From assembly GCA_041583135.1 (NCBI GenBank), contig JBFHGJ010000007.1:1-64000 (forward strand): DNA of 64,000 bases. The letters run 5' to 3'. The position numbers and the translations under genes are program-made. This stretch comes from JABSOG01 sp041583135 (GTDB lineage Bacteria > Pseudomonadota > Gammaproteobacteria > Enterobacterales > Alteromonadaceae). The notes beneath the pieces are model-generated. The model worked only from the letters and a program-made list of their open reading frames with translations, was not told the origin of the DNA and ran no database searches. This document shows, piece after piece, positions 1 to 8,792 of the stretch (its first letter is position 1; every line of letters begins with the position of its first letter).

Positions 1-70
1 GGTTATTGCGTCATCGATGCACCTTTTTGGTTGATTGGCTTTGATTGCGCAAGCTAGAATTGGTCTTTTC

Positions 71-149
71 AGACATCCATAATTCAAATCGTGGAAAACT
101 TTTCTTTTCAGACATCCAATGATTTGAATAGAGCAATTCGTGGGTGTCT
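71..149. repeat. Cluster of dispersed 10-mer repeat, upstream of the YfiR-like gene
   Basis: Two degenerate copies on the + strand (AGACATCCAT at 71-80 and AGACATCCAA at 110-119, each preceded by CTTTTC) are followed by one exact copy in the other orientation (GTGGGTGTCT at 140-149). The flanks (CTTTTC before, AATTCAAAT or TTTGAAT after) match those of copies elsewhere in the window. The copies lie in the leader of the next gene, between position 1 and its likely start at 178; I see no other gene in 1-177. Confidence 0.8.
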
Positions 150-177
150 TCAAACAAATATTGCCAAGAGATGGTAC

Positions 178-783
178 ATGCTTATAACTCAATTGCAGAG
201 CTACGTTGTCAAATTTCTTCCTTATGCCATCATTTATTTTGCTTTGGTTTGTACGGCAATGCCGAGTGGCAGTGCCGAGTCTGACGAGCGACGCCTACGA
301 AGTGGACTAAAGCAGTTTAAATCAGTGCTTGCAGCAGATAGAGACCTCAAAAGAAAAAAAACCGTTGATGATAAATTGCACGTATTGATGGTTTATCGCA
401 ATGACATCGATAATGCGCTTTTGCTTGCCGAAGAACTGGTGCAAAAGCAACCCGGCGGAGGTGTAGCCGCTATAAGAAAAATGCAAATCAAAGCGACAGT
501 AGTTAGCATCAGTGAGCTGGCAAAGTTCTCCGATAAGAGAATTGCGGGGGTGTACTTAACTCAATCTCTGTCACAGGAAGGGCTTAAGCGCTTGGTTGAT
601 TATGGTGTTGATAAAAAACTGATCGTTTACTCCCCTTTTGAAGGTGACGTGCATCGTGGTGTCGTCATGGGAATGTCTATTGGCACTCGGCTCTACCCGT
701 TAATAAACATCAATACCATGGAAGCCTCCGGTTTACGAATTAAGAAGTTCTTCTTTAAGGTGGCCAAGAAATATGAAAATTGA
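178..783 (+). CDS. YfiR-like (DUF4154) periplasmic protein
   Basis: A secreted protein of about 201 residues. I chose the ATG at 178 because AAGAG lies about 8 bases upstream and a hydrophobic signal segment (residues about 10-30, ending near GSAES) follows. An upstream GTG at 91 keeps the frame open but would run through the repeat copies and bury the signal. The body (LHVLMVYRNDID, then a late GMSIGTRLYPLININ segment) resembles the YfiR/DUF4154 family, periplasmic proteins often encoded beside membrane sensors; in Pseudomonas, YfiR restrains a diguanylate cyclase. The gene overlaps the next one, a hybrid kinase, by 11 bases, so the two are probably translated together, and the protein may be a periplasmic partner of that kinase. 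The family call rests on pattern and context. Confidence 0.6.
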   Translation: MLITQLQSYVVKFLPYAIIYFALVCTAMPSGSAESDERRLRSGLKQFKSVLAADRDLKRKKTVDDKLHVLMVYRNDIDNALLLAEELVQKQPGGGVAAIRKMQIKATVVSISELAKFSDKRIAGVYLTQSLSQEGLKRLVDYGVDKKLIVYSPFEGDVHRGVVMGMSIGTRLYPLININTMEASGLRIKKFFFKVAKKYEN

Positions 784-3742
784 ATATGGTAGCTCCAGTG
801 TTCGAGTCTGGATCTCAGTGTCGTTTTTAGTCTTGGCAGTTGTTCTTGAATTGACGATGGTAAGGTATTGGTCGGGCATATTGGAACCGAGGTTACATGC
901 TCAGGCTAAAACCAACGCACAGCTTATGGCGCAGTCCCAAGCGGTTGCTATTGCTGATGTTTTATCGCGCAATGACCTGAACGATGCTTCAGCTATTGCC
1001 CAGGTTCAGGCTATTTTTGACCAGCTACTTCTAGTTAAAGACCCTGTTTTAGACAGGCATATTTTTGTAGCCATTGCTCTTGAGGTTGATTACGACGTCG
1101 TTTCACTTTCCCCTGGATTATTGGATGTCTCACAAGGTGAAGCAAGCTGTGATTCGTGTTTTGAAGCACCTGTAGAGTTATACTCACGGGAAACGGAAGA
1201 ACTGCTAGGGGTTGTGACCTTCTTAGTCTCTGATATCTTTTTTCAAAATATCCGTGACGAACTCAAAGAGCGTTTCATTGTGGAGGGCATTATTTCTTTG
1301 GCGCTCCTGTTCTTGTTGTGGCTGATTGTGATTAACCTAGTTCGTAATTTAAATCGCCAAATCGAACAACGTAAAAAGACCCAAGAAGCACTCATAGTTG
1401 CCAAAGAGCAGGCGGAATTTGCCAATGAAGCCAGGGGGCAGTTCCTAGCGAATATGAGCCATGAGATCCGTACGCCAATGAACGCTATTATTGGCCTCTG
1501 TCATGTGGTCTTAAAAACCAAGCTTTCGACTTTTCAGCGTAATAATCTGACAAAGGTGCACTCTTCTGCACGCTCTTTATTAACCTTAATCAATGATATT
1601 TTGGATTTTTCCAAAATTGAATCAGGTAAGTTTGATATCGAATCTATTGAATTCGATATGGACGAAGTGCTTGAAAACCTATCACAGATGATTTTGCCCA
1701 AAACGTCGGATAAAGAGTTAGATATCCTTTATCAGGTTGAGCCAGAAGTGCCTTACCAGCTCATTGGCGACCCGTTTCGTCTCGGTCAAATTTTGCTGAA
1801 TTTGATTAACAATGCCATCAAGTTCACTCATGAGGGGGAAATTGTAGTCTCGATCACCGTCGCAGAACCTGCTCAGAATAATAAAGTGACTCTATTGTTT
1901 TCCGTAAGCGATACAGGTATCGGCATCGCTGAGGATGCTAGGGATAGTTTATTCTCATCTTTTACCCAAGCTGATAGCTCTATGAGCCGAAAGTATGGGG
2001 GCACCGGCCTTGGTCTTGCAATATGCAAGAGTTTGGTTGATATGATGGATGGCGATATTTGGGTTCGTAGTGAGCTTGATAAGGGAAGTACGTTTTATTT
2101 CACCGCAGTTTTTGGCCTAGAATCGCCAGAGCAGTTTAATCGTTTCATCATACCTGAGGAGATTAGTCGTATTCATGTATTGATAGTGGATGATAGCGAA
2201 ACATCGCGTTTAATTTACTCACGTATGATGGCTTCGTTTAACTTTGAGGTGATGACTGCGCCTGATGCTGAACATGCTATTGAACTGGTTGAATTACACC
2301 AAGATTCAAAGCCATTTGAATTGATTTTAATGGATTGGAAAATGCCCGGAGTCGATGGCATTGAAGCGGCGCGAATGATTAAGTGCAATAAGCTATTAAA
2401 GCATCAGCCTTCAATTATTTTGGTCAGTGCCCAAGCGCAAGAAGATGCTTATATTGAAGCGCAGGATTACATTGATGCTTATTTACTTAAACCGGTCTGC
2501 CAGTCAACGTTATACGATTGTATTGTAGGGATCTTTTGTCAGGTCCCACGAAAGTCTTATCATCAATTCACTGCTGAAAGTGTGCGTAGCAATGTCGCTT
2601 CTCAGTTTCGTGGTTTGAAAGTTTTACTGGTCGAAGATAATAAGACTAACCGGGAGGTGGCTGTAAACTTACTGGAAGAAGTTCAATTGAGTGTTGATTG
2701 TGCGGTCAATGGTCAGCAAGCGATAGAAGCGATTCAGGCTGAAACCTATGACCTCGTGTTGATGGATGTCCAAATGCCACTGATGGATGGCATAACAGCC
2801 ACCAAGATCATGCGGGATGAACTTGGTATCACCATACCAATTGTGGCGATGACCGCACATGCTATGCAAGGGGATAAGGAGAAGTGTCTGTCGGCAGGGA
2901 TGAATGACTACTTGACTAAACCTATTGATATTGAACACTTTTATCACACCTTGGAAAAATGGATGCCGCAACAGAGCTTGTCGGCGTTAAAGTCTCGTGA
3001 GCAGGCGGACGTTAAGCAGGATAAAGGTTCCCAAAGTTCTGTTCTTTCTTTGATTGAAGGTATCGATTATGGTGCGGCGTTAACTAGACTGGTTGGCAAT
3101 GAATCATTGCTCAAAAAGCTGGTGGCGCAGTTTGCAAAACAAAATCGAGAAAAGATTAAATTGCTTAGAGGGCTTGTTGATGCTAGGCAATGGCAACAGG
3201 CAAAATCGCTGGTTCATGGGATCAAAGGTGAGGCTGGAAATATTTCGGCGAATGAGGTTTTTGAGGCTGCGGTAGCGCTTGAGCATGCGCTGGAGAGCGA
3301 GAAGGATACTGTTGCACAGTTGTTTGAAGTATTTGTCAGTAAGGTCGATGTTGTTTTTGCAAGCTCTGATAAGCTAGCTATTGAGCTAATGTCAGACACC
3401 CACAAAAAAGTATCAGAAGCAAATGATTTAATTCAAGACATCCACACTTTAGCGCAAACTTCACTGCACACGACTTATTCAACGGAAGAACAAGGTGTTG
3501 CGCAAACGTCATCACAAAATCTGAAACTTCGAGAGCAGCTTGAGCAAATTTTGCGTCTACTCAAACAAAATAACCTCAGGGCATCGGCGCAAATTGATGA
3601 ATTGATAAGCCACTCAAAAGAGGCTCATTTTGAAGGCGAGTATGCGCGTTTGAGTGAATATATGAACGCGTTGGACTTCAACGCGGCAACTCATGTCATT
3701 GAAGCTCTTTTGCAAAAGCTTGAGGCAAAACACACCGGCTAG
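773..3742 (+). CDS. Hybrid sensor histidine kinase (sensor, HisKA, HATPase, two receivers, HPt)
   Basis: A 989-residue membrane kinase able to run a whole phosphorelay. There is a membrane segment at about residues 12-31, a periplasmic sensor region to about 165 with a CDSC pair, and a second membrane segment at about 170-190. The HisKA box MSHEIRTPMN has the phospho-acceptor at His230. ATPase motifs follow: an N box near 345, DTGIGIAED, and GGTGLGLAI near 409. The first receiver has its acceptor at about Asp521 (LMDWKMP), the second at Asp665 (LMDVQMP), and an HPt domain carries LVHGIKGEAGN with His815. It overlaps the YfiR-like gene and precedes the GGDEF gene, suggesting c-di-GMP signalling. 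After the HPt, residues 874-890 contain SDTHK and QDIHT, encoded by the dispersed repeat. No output DNA-binding domain is present. Confidence 0.9.
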   Translation: MKIEYGSSSVRVWISVSFLVLAVVLELTMVRYWSGILEPRLHAQAKTNAQLMAQSQAVAIADVLSRNDLNDASAIAQVQAIFDQLLLVKDPVLDRHIFVAIALEVDYDVVSLSPGLLDVSQGEASCDSCFEAPVELYSRETEELLGVVTFLVSDIFFQNIRDELKERFIVEGIISLALLFLLWLIVINLVRNLNRQIEQRKKTQEALIVAKEQAEFANEARGQFLANMSHEIRTPMNAIIGLCHVVLKTKLSTFQRNNLTKVHSSARSLLTLINDILDFSKIESGKFDIESIEFDMDEVLENLSQMILPKTSDKELDILYQVEPEVPYQLIGDPFRLGQILLNLINNAIKFTHEGEIVVSITVAEPAQNNKVTLLFSVSDTGIGIAEDARDSLFSSFTQADSSMSRKYGGTGLGLAICKSLVDMMDGDIWVRSELDKGSTFYFTAVFGLESPEQFNRFIIPEEISRIHVLIVDDSETSRLIYSRMMASFNFEVMTAPDAEHAIELVELHQDSKPFELILMDWKMPGVDGIEAARMIKCNKLLKHQPSIILVSAQAQEDAYIEAQDYIDAYLLKPVCQSTLYDCIVGIFCQVPRKSYHQFTAESVRSNVASQFRGLKVLLVEDNKTNREVAVNLLEEVQLSVDCAVNGQQAIEAIQAETYDLVLMDVQMPLMDGITATKIMRDELGITIPIVAMTAHAMQGDKEKCLSAGMNDYLTKPIDIEHFYHTLEKWMPQQSLSALKSREQADVKQDKGSQSSVLSLIEGIDYGAALTRLVGNESLLKKLVAQFAKQNREKIKLLRGLVDARQWQQAKSLVHGIKGEAGNISANEVFEAAVALEHALESEKDTVAQLFEVFVSKVDVVFASSDKLAIELMSDTHKKVSEANDLIQDIHTLAQTSLHTTYSTEEQGVAQTSSQNLKLREQLEQILRLLKQNNLRASAQIDELISHSKEAHFEGEYARLSEYMNALDFNAATHVIEALLQKLEAKHTG
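3394..3445 (+). repeat. Two repeat copies inside the hybrid kinase gene
   Basis: AGACACCCAC at 3394-3403 and the variant AGACATCCAC at 3436-3445 lie in frame in the kinase tail and encode SDTHK and QDIHT. The first is preceded by TC and followed by AAAA; the second is preceded by AATTCA. This A-type/B-type order is the same as in the wrbA-like gene. Confidence 0.8.
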
Positions 3743-3792
3743 GACTATATTTTTAGTAGCAGCTGTTTTCGCTACTGTCAGAGGAACATGTT

Positions 3793-5166
3793 ATGAATGC
3801 CCATGCACCGTTATCAGCTGATAAACAAGCGGTCGCCAATTTATTATTGGTTGACGAAACGCCAGACAATATTGAGTATCTAAGTCATCAATTACATGAC
3901 CACTTTGATATTAATTTTGCCGGTAGTGGACGTATGGCAATTAAGCTTTTAAACGAATTGCCTATCGACGTAGTTTTGATCAATGCCGATAACCAAAATG
4001 TGGATTGTCAGTTGCTGTGTAGCCAATGTGACTTACCGGTTATTTTGTTTACCAAGGAACTTTATCAGCAAGTGTTGGTTGATGGTTACCTGTGGGGAGC
4101 CGTTGATGTAATGAGCAGTGATGTGACTACCAAAGAATGGATTTGTCGAATTAATGCTCATATAGCCATTGATAAGTTACGGCGTATACCCGCCAAGATG
4201 CTAACTTCACAAAATATAGAAAGAGCCCAACCTAGTCTGTCAGCATCCTTAGCGCACGAGTATGAGCGGGCCAAAGTGTTGCTGGTGGATGATTCGGTAA
4301 ATAATATTCAGGTTCTAAATGAAATCTTATCAAAAGAGTATGAAATTTATTTTGCTACCAATGGGCAGCAGGCAATTGATATGGCTATTGAACTTCAACC
4401 TGACTTGATTTTGCTCGATGTTGTTATGCCTAGGCTAAATGGATACCAAGTCTGTCAGCAGCTTAAGTCGATGCAGGAAACAAAAGAAATTGGGATTATA
4501 TTTGTTACTGCGCTCAATGATGATGAAGATGAGGCCAAAGGGTTGGAGCTTGGTGCAATCGACTATATTACAAAGCCGTTTAATCCACATATTGTCCGCG
4601 CGCGAATGCACAATCATATGGAGCTAGTGCAGCATCGAAAAATGCTAAGCAGTTTGTCAATGACAGATGGTCTTACTGACATTGCCAATCGTCGTCATTT
4701 CGATCAAGTCATGCACAGGGAGTTACACCGTGCTATCCGTCAGCAAGAGTCTCTAGCATTGATGCTGATAGACATTGATCATTTCAAAAAATACAACGAT
4801 CACTATGGTCATGTTAATGGGGATGAATGTCTTAAAGAGGTTGCGGCTGTGCTAGATAGTTGCCGAGTGAGAATGACAGACTTTGTTGCTCGCTATGGTG
4901 GCGAAGAGTTTGCTGTGATCTTGCCGAATACCACAACAGAGGGCGCGCAGGTCGTTGCAGATAAGATCTTAAAGGCAATTGAAGCTTTAGACATTGAACA
5001 TATCAATAATGCTGATTTTGGCGTTGTGACAGTAAGTATTGGTGTGTACTGCTCCGTCCCTTTATTTAACAGCAGTAAAGAACAGCTGTTGGCTCAAGCA
5101 GATGAGGCACTTTATCAAGCAAAAGAGCAAGGACGTAATCGAGTTGTGTTTGCGCTAGATCAGTAG
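3793..5166 (+). CDS. Diguanylate cyclase with two receiver domains
   Basis: A 457-residue cytoplasmic response regulator predicted to make cyclic di-GMP from two GTP. The first receiver (about 15-130) looks degenerate: where the acceptor Asp is expected the sequence reads VLINADN, with Asn64. The second receiver (about 160-280) is intact, with VDD near its start and acceptor Asp209 in LLDVVMP. The GGDEF domain has the active-site loop GGEEF at 369-373. Five residues before it, RMTD fits the RxxD inhibitory I-site, so product feedback is likely. A good ribosome site (AGAGGAA) lies before the ATG. It sits 50 bases after the hybrid kinase and is its natural phospho-partner, probably in one operon with the YfiR-like gene. 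Confidence 0.92.
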   Translation: MNAHAPLSADKQAVANLLLVDETPDNIEYLSHQLHDHFDINFAGSGRMAIKLLNELPIDVVLINADNQNVDCQLLCSQCDLPVILFTKELYQQVLVDGYLWGAVDVMSSDVTTKEWICRINAHIAIDKLRRIPAKMLTSQNIERAQPSLSASLAHEYERAKVLLVDDSVNNIQVLNEILSKEYEIYFATNGQQAIDMAIELQPDLILLDVVMPRLNGYQVCQQLKSMQETKEIGIIFVTALNDDEDEAKGLELGAIDYITKPFNPHIVRARMHNHMELVQHRKMLSSLSMTDGLTDIANRRHFDQVMHRELHRAIRQQESLALMLIDIDHFKKYNDHYGHVNGDECLKEVAAVLDSCRVRMTDFVARYGGEEFAVILPNTTTEGAQVVADKILKAIEALDIEHINNADFGVVTVSIGVYCSVPLFNSSKEQLLAQADEALYQAKEQGRNRVVFALDQ

Positions 5167-5188
5167 CTTTCTCGTTTTAGTTTCTTTC

Positions 5189-5328
5189 GTGGGTGTCTGC
5201 AATTGTGAGTGCGGAATTGCTTTGCGAATGTGTGGGTGTCTATGATTAAGCTGGCGCCTAGAATGAAGTTATAAGATTATTGTTAGAGCACTGCATTCTT
5301 TGCTGTGCTCTGTGATTTGTGGGTGTCT
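5189..5328 (+). repeat. Three same-strand repeat copies between convergent genes
   Basis: Exact GTGGGTGTCT at 5189-5198, 5232-5241 and 5319-5328, all in the same orientation, fill the gap between the GGDEF gene and the end of queC. Flanks are variable but T-rich before the core. No clear stem with a T run is present. Confidence 0.85.
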
Positions 5329-5334
5329 TGAAAA

Positions 5335-5991
5335 TTACTCGTATGAAAGCGGGTCAGTGGCGTTGTTTAAAGCAAACGCCTCCAAGCGCTCTTGGCAGGC
5401 GCCGCACTTACCACAGGCGTTTTCTCTACCGTTGTAGCAAGTCCAAGTTTGGGCATAGTCTAAGTTCATCGCCAAGCCATCGGCCAAAATGGCTATTTTT
5501 GACTCATTAAGGTAAGGCGTCACAATTTCAATTGGCTCGTAGTTTGCGATTTTACAGACGTCATTCATTTTTTCTACGAATAGTGGACGACAATCGGGAT
5601 AAATGGCGTGGTCGCCAGAGTGGGCACCGTAATATACCTTGTCGGCATTGAGTGAAACTGCATAACCAACGGCGAGTGACAATAGGATCATGTTTCGATT
5701 CGGCACTATGGTCTGTTTCATATTTTCCGCTTCGTAGTGCCCTTCCGGTACTTCAATATCGTCGGTCAATGCTGAACCTTTGATGATCTCGTTTATGGCA
5801 GAAATATCGACAATTTTATGGGGAACTTTCAGCTCGGCGCAAACCTGTTTGGCACACTCAAGCTCTTTGACATGACGCTGGCCATAGTTGAAAGACAGGG
5901 CATAAACTTGGTAACCTTTTTTGATGGTCTTATTCAAGACGGTAAATGAATCCATCCCACCAGAATAAATTACTACAACTTTTTGCGCCAT
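5335..5991 (-). CDS. queC: 7-cyano-7-deazaguanine synthase
   Basis: QueC converts 7-carboxy-7-deazaguanine to preQ0 using ATP and ammonia, in queuosine synthesis. The protein is 218 residues, a normal length. Near its start is the PP-loop IYSGGMDSFTVL, and near its end a zinc-binding cysteine set, C-YNGRENAC-GKC-GAC. The ATG at 5991 has GGAGTG upstream. It is transcribed away from queE, the preceding enzyme of the pathway, with about 124 bases between the two starts, which probably hold both promoters. Its stop lies just past a copy of the dispersed repeat. Confidence 0.96.
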   Translation of the reverse strand: MAQKVVVIYSGGMDSFTVLNKTIKKGYQVYALSFNYGQRHVKELECAKQVCAELKVPHKIVDISAINEIIKGSALTDDIEVPEGHYEAENMKQTIVPNRNMILLSLAVGYAVSLNADKVYYGAHSGDHAIYPDCRPLFVEKMNDVCKIANYEPIEIVTPYLNESKIAILADGLAMNLDYAQTWTCYNGRENACGKCGACQERLEAFALNNATDPLSYE

Positions 5992-6115
5992 TTTTCACTC
6001 CCACTCAGATATAATACACATTTTCCCGTATCACCGAGCTTCTTTAAGGCAAGTTGACAACGGGGCGCGCATTTTACTCTAACTTTCACGATAGCTAAAG
6101 CAACAGGTCATAAAT

Positions 6116-6781
6116 TTGTACAAAATTAACGAAATCTTTGAAACTTTGCAGGGAGAAGCAACTTTTGCCGGTACGCCTGCCATATTTGTTCGCCTACAGG
6201 GTTGTCCGGTAGGTTGTGCGTGGTGCGATACCAAACACACTTGGGAAGTTGATCCTGAACAGCAAGTAACACCAGCACAAATCATTGAGAAGCCTGCTGA
6301 CTCCACTTGTTGGACAGAATTAGACGCGCAGGCACTCTTAACTTGCTTTAAAGATAAGGGTTATACGGCAAAGCATGTAGTCATCACTGGTGGCGAACCT
6401 TGCATGTTCGATTTAAACCCGCTGTGTGATCTGTTGCATGAGCATGGTTATTCAACACAAATTGAAACCAGTGGTACATTTGAAGTGAAAGTACCTGAAG
6501 CAACCTGGGTTACAGTGTCACCCAAGCTAAACATGAAAGGTGGTTATGACGTACTCAAAAGCGCGATGTTAAGAGCAAATGAAATAAAGCATCCGGTAGC
6601 GACAGAAAGCCATATTACAGAGCTTGAAACGCTGCTGTCAGCGCATAATGTGGCCGATAAGTTAATTTATTTGCAACCGATTAGTCAAAAGGCAAGGGCA
6701 ACGAAACTGGCTATTGATGTATGCATTGAGAAAAATTGGCGACTATCGGTGCAACTGCATAAGTATCTGGGGATTAATTAG
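6116..6781 (+). CDS. queE: 7-carboxy-7-deazaguanine synthase
   Basis: QueE is a radical SAM enzyme that contracts carboxy-tetrahydropterin to 7-carboxy-7-deazaguanine. The protein of 221 residues follows the enterobacterial type closely: INEIFETLQGE near the start, the cluster-binding motif CPVGCAWC (Cys30, Cys34, Cys37), HVVITGGEP and the ending LHKYLGIN. It starts with TTG at 6116, behind AGGT; no ATG lies closer to the conserved start. Its stop overlaps the GTG of rmuC by one base (TAGTG), so the two genes are probably coupled. Confidence 0.95.
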   Translation: MYKINEIFETLQGEATFAGTPAIFVRLQGCPVGCAWCDTKHTWEVDPEQQVTPAQIIEKPADSTCWTELDAQALLTCFKDKGYTAKHVVITGGEPCMFDLNPLCDLLHEHGYSTQIETSGTFEVKVPEATWVTVSPKLNMKGGYDVLKSAMLRANEIKHPVATESHITELETLLSAHNVADKLIYLQPISQKARATKLAIDVCIEKNWRLSVQLHKYLGIN

Positions 6782-8208
6782 TGAGCTTGGCAATGCTTGG
6801 TCAGCCGCAAGTATGGCTGTCTTTAGTGGGTGTCTTACTTTTGATTTTGGTCGTTGGCCTTTTGTTGCAACTACAACGCCGAATGCAATCTATCTCTGAT
6901 GTTGAGCAAGGGCTAAACCGTTTGGTAGAGTCCGGTCAGAGTTGTCTGGTAGAACAAGAGCGTTTGAGTAACAAACTAGACGCCCAACATGAGCAGTTGA
7001 CACGATTGCTGTATAGTCAAACCGGTGATGTTAAAAGTGCCCAGCAAAATGCTTTTGCACAACAAAAGCATACGATTTTTCAACTATTTACTGAGTTCAA
7101 TCAAAGCATTGATGGTAAATTTAATGAGCAGGCAATAAAAAGCGAGCGATTTATTGGAGAGCTTAAAGACATTTTGGCTAGCCATAAAGAACAGTCAAAC
7201 CTCAATCAAAATAAGGCATTGAGCCAATTGACTGAACATCTTAATAACGCCACCAGACACTCGAGAGAGGAGCTGAGCCTAGCGCTTGAACAAAACACTA
7301 AGTTGTTGGCAGAGCAGATGGCTACTTTAACCAAGTCAACAGATGAAAGGCTTAAAGAGATAAGCGCTCAGGTCGAGCAAAGGCTAGCCCAAGGCTTTGA
7401 AAAAACCACCGAAACGTTTAATGCCATATTAAAGCGCTTGGCGCTGATTGATGTTGCGCAAAAAACCATTACTTCACTTTCCAATGATGTGGTTAGTTTG
7501 CAACAGGTGTTGGCTGATAAACGCTCTAGGGGCGCGTTTGGTGAAGTACAATTGAGCGCCTTGGTTAGAAATGTGCTACCGGAAAATCAATTTTCTTTTC
7601 AGCATACCTTGTCAAATGGGCGTATTGCCGACTGTGTTTTGTTTCTACCTAAGCCTACCGGCAATGTCGTCATTGACTCTAAGTTTCCACTAGAAAGCTA
7701 TCAAAAAATGACAGACTACGCGCTTGCTGGCATACAAAGAAAGCAAGCTGAAAGACAATTCAAGCAAGATGTACGTAAGCATATTAGTGATATTGCCGAC
7801 AAATATCTGATCAAGAATGAAACCGGGGATGGGGCCGTGATGTTCATCCCTGCCGAAGCCATATTTGCTGAAATTCATGCGCATCACCCCGACATTCTAG
7901 ATTACGCCTATAAAAGGCGGGTCTGGTTGGCTTCTCCGACCACGTTAATGGCGATCCTGACAACGGCTAGAAGTGTGATAAAAGACCAAGCAACTCAAAA
8001 ACAAGTTCATATTATCCAAGAGCATTTAGTACACTTGGGCAATGACTTTAGTCGCTTTAAAACAAGATTTGACAATTTGTCGAAACACATCGACAAAGCG
8101 GCCAGTGATGTCCGCCAAATTCATATTTCTGCCGATAAGATCTCTGATAGGTTTGCCAAGATTGAAAAGGTTGAGATACGAGAAGACTTATTAGACACCC
8201 ACAAATAG
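6781..8208 (+). CDS. rmuC: RmuC family DNA recombination protein
   Basis: A membrane-anchored protein of 475 residues. It has one N-terminal membrane helix (about 8-30), a long coiled coil (about 35-240) and the RmuC domain with the nuclease-like stretch DCVLFLPKPTGNVVIDSKFPL. In E. coli, RmuC limits inversions at short inverted repeats, which is suggestive in a genome full of them. The GTG start overlaps the queE stop. The last codons read LLDTHK-stop and come from a dispersed repeat copy at 8193-8202, so the natural C terminus has probably been replaced or extended by the repeat. Confidence 0.92.
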   Translation: MSLAMLGQPQVWLSLVGVLLLILVVGLLLQLQRRMQSISDVEQGLNRLVESGQSCLVEQERLSNKLDAQHEQLTRLLYSQTGDVKSAQQNAFAQQKHTIFQLFTEFNQSIDGKFNEQAIKSERFIGELKDILASHKEQSNLNQNKALSQLTEHLNNATRHSREELSLALEQNTKLLAEQMATLTKSTDERLKEISAQVEQRLAQGFEKTTETFNAILKRLALIDVAQKTITSLSNDVVSLQQVLADKRSRGAFGEVQLSALVRNVLPENQFSFQHTLSNGRIADCVLFLPKPTGNVVIDSKFPLESYQKMTDYALAGIQRKQAERQFKQDVRKHISDIADKYLIKNETGDGAVMFIPAEAIFAEIHAHHPDILDYAYKRRVWLASPTTLMAILTTARSVIKDQATQKQVHIIQEHLVHLGNDFSRFKTRFDNLSKHIDKAASDVRQIHISADKISDRFAKIEKVEIREDLLDTHK

Positions 8209-8334
8209 GATAGAAGGATTTTGAATTGATAGACACCCACAAATCGATTGACGAAGTTTGATGGGTGTCTGAAAGTGACGGCAAATTAAGACACCCACCA
8301 AATTGCCCTTTTATTGAATAAAGTGTGGGTGTCT
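8193..8334. repeat. Repeat cluster with inverted pairs, between rmuC and the DUF2069 gene
   Basis: AGACACCCAC at 8193-8202, 8231-8240 and 8289-8298, with ATGGGTGTCT at 8261-8270 and GTGGGTGTCT at 8325-8334. The 8231/8261 pair can form a 9-bp stem extended by CAAA/TTTG; the 8289/8325 pair can form a 10-bp stem. The cluster sits exactly between two convergent genes, where bidirectional transcription stops are expected, but no T run follows either stem. Confidence 0.85.
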
Positions 8335-8345
8335 CGAAAGACTGG

Positions 8346-8792
8346 TTATTGTTGATCTTTGAGTTTGGGCAGTTTTAGTCCTAATTCTCTACCTTTGTGA
8401 CGCGCATAGTAAGTGCCGCCTAAAAACATCATGGTAGCAAAGACAAGTTCAAGCACCGCATAGAACCTATCTTCAGGGACCACCCATAATGTGGTGAGAC
8501 CATGCATAAAGTTAAGCATTACGACAAAATTCGCCCAAGCATAAGTGTAAGGTTTACCTTTAATAAGCCCGACCATAGGGAAAAACAATGGAAGCCAAAA
8601 CAGAATGAGTGAAATATTGAGTCCGACATTCGCAGGTGGGTTAATCCAAATAAGCCAAACCGGCATTAATATTAGTAATCCAACATAACCTACAAGGGTG
8701 ATTTGTCTTAAGTGTTTGATTTTTTGCCTATCAGCGGGTGTGATAGTCTCCGCCGATGGCTGTTCTTGTGTCTCTTTATTGATATCATTCAT
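8346..8792 (-). CDS. DUF2069 membrane protein
   Basis: A 148-residue inner membrane protein with about four hydrophobic helices (near residues 33-50, 57-77, 86-104 and 112-128) between charged ends. The pattern GLIKGKPYTYAWANF and the position after a wrbA-like and an arsC-like gene fit the DUF2069 family, which has no known function. Its start overlaps the stop of the wrbA-like gene by four bases (ATGA), so it is the last gene of a three-gene leftward operon. Confidence 0.8.
   Translation of the reverse strand: MNDINKETQEQPSAETITPADRQKIKHLRQITLVGYVGLLILMPVWLIWINPPANVGLNISLILFWLPLFFPMVGLIKGKPYTYAWANFVVMLNFMHGLTTLWVVPEDRFYAVLELVFATMMFLGGTYYARHKGRELGLKLPKLKDQQ

Noticed and set aside
91..177. 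Upstream extension of the YfiR-like gene from the GTG at 91
   Set aside because: It runs through repeat copies, and the ATG at 178 has a better ribosome site and directly precedes the signal peptide.
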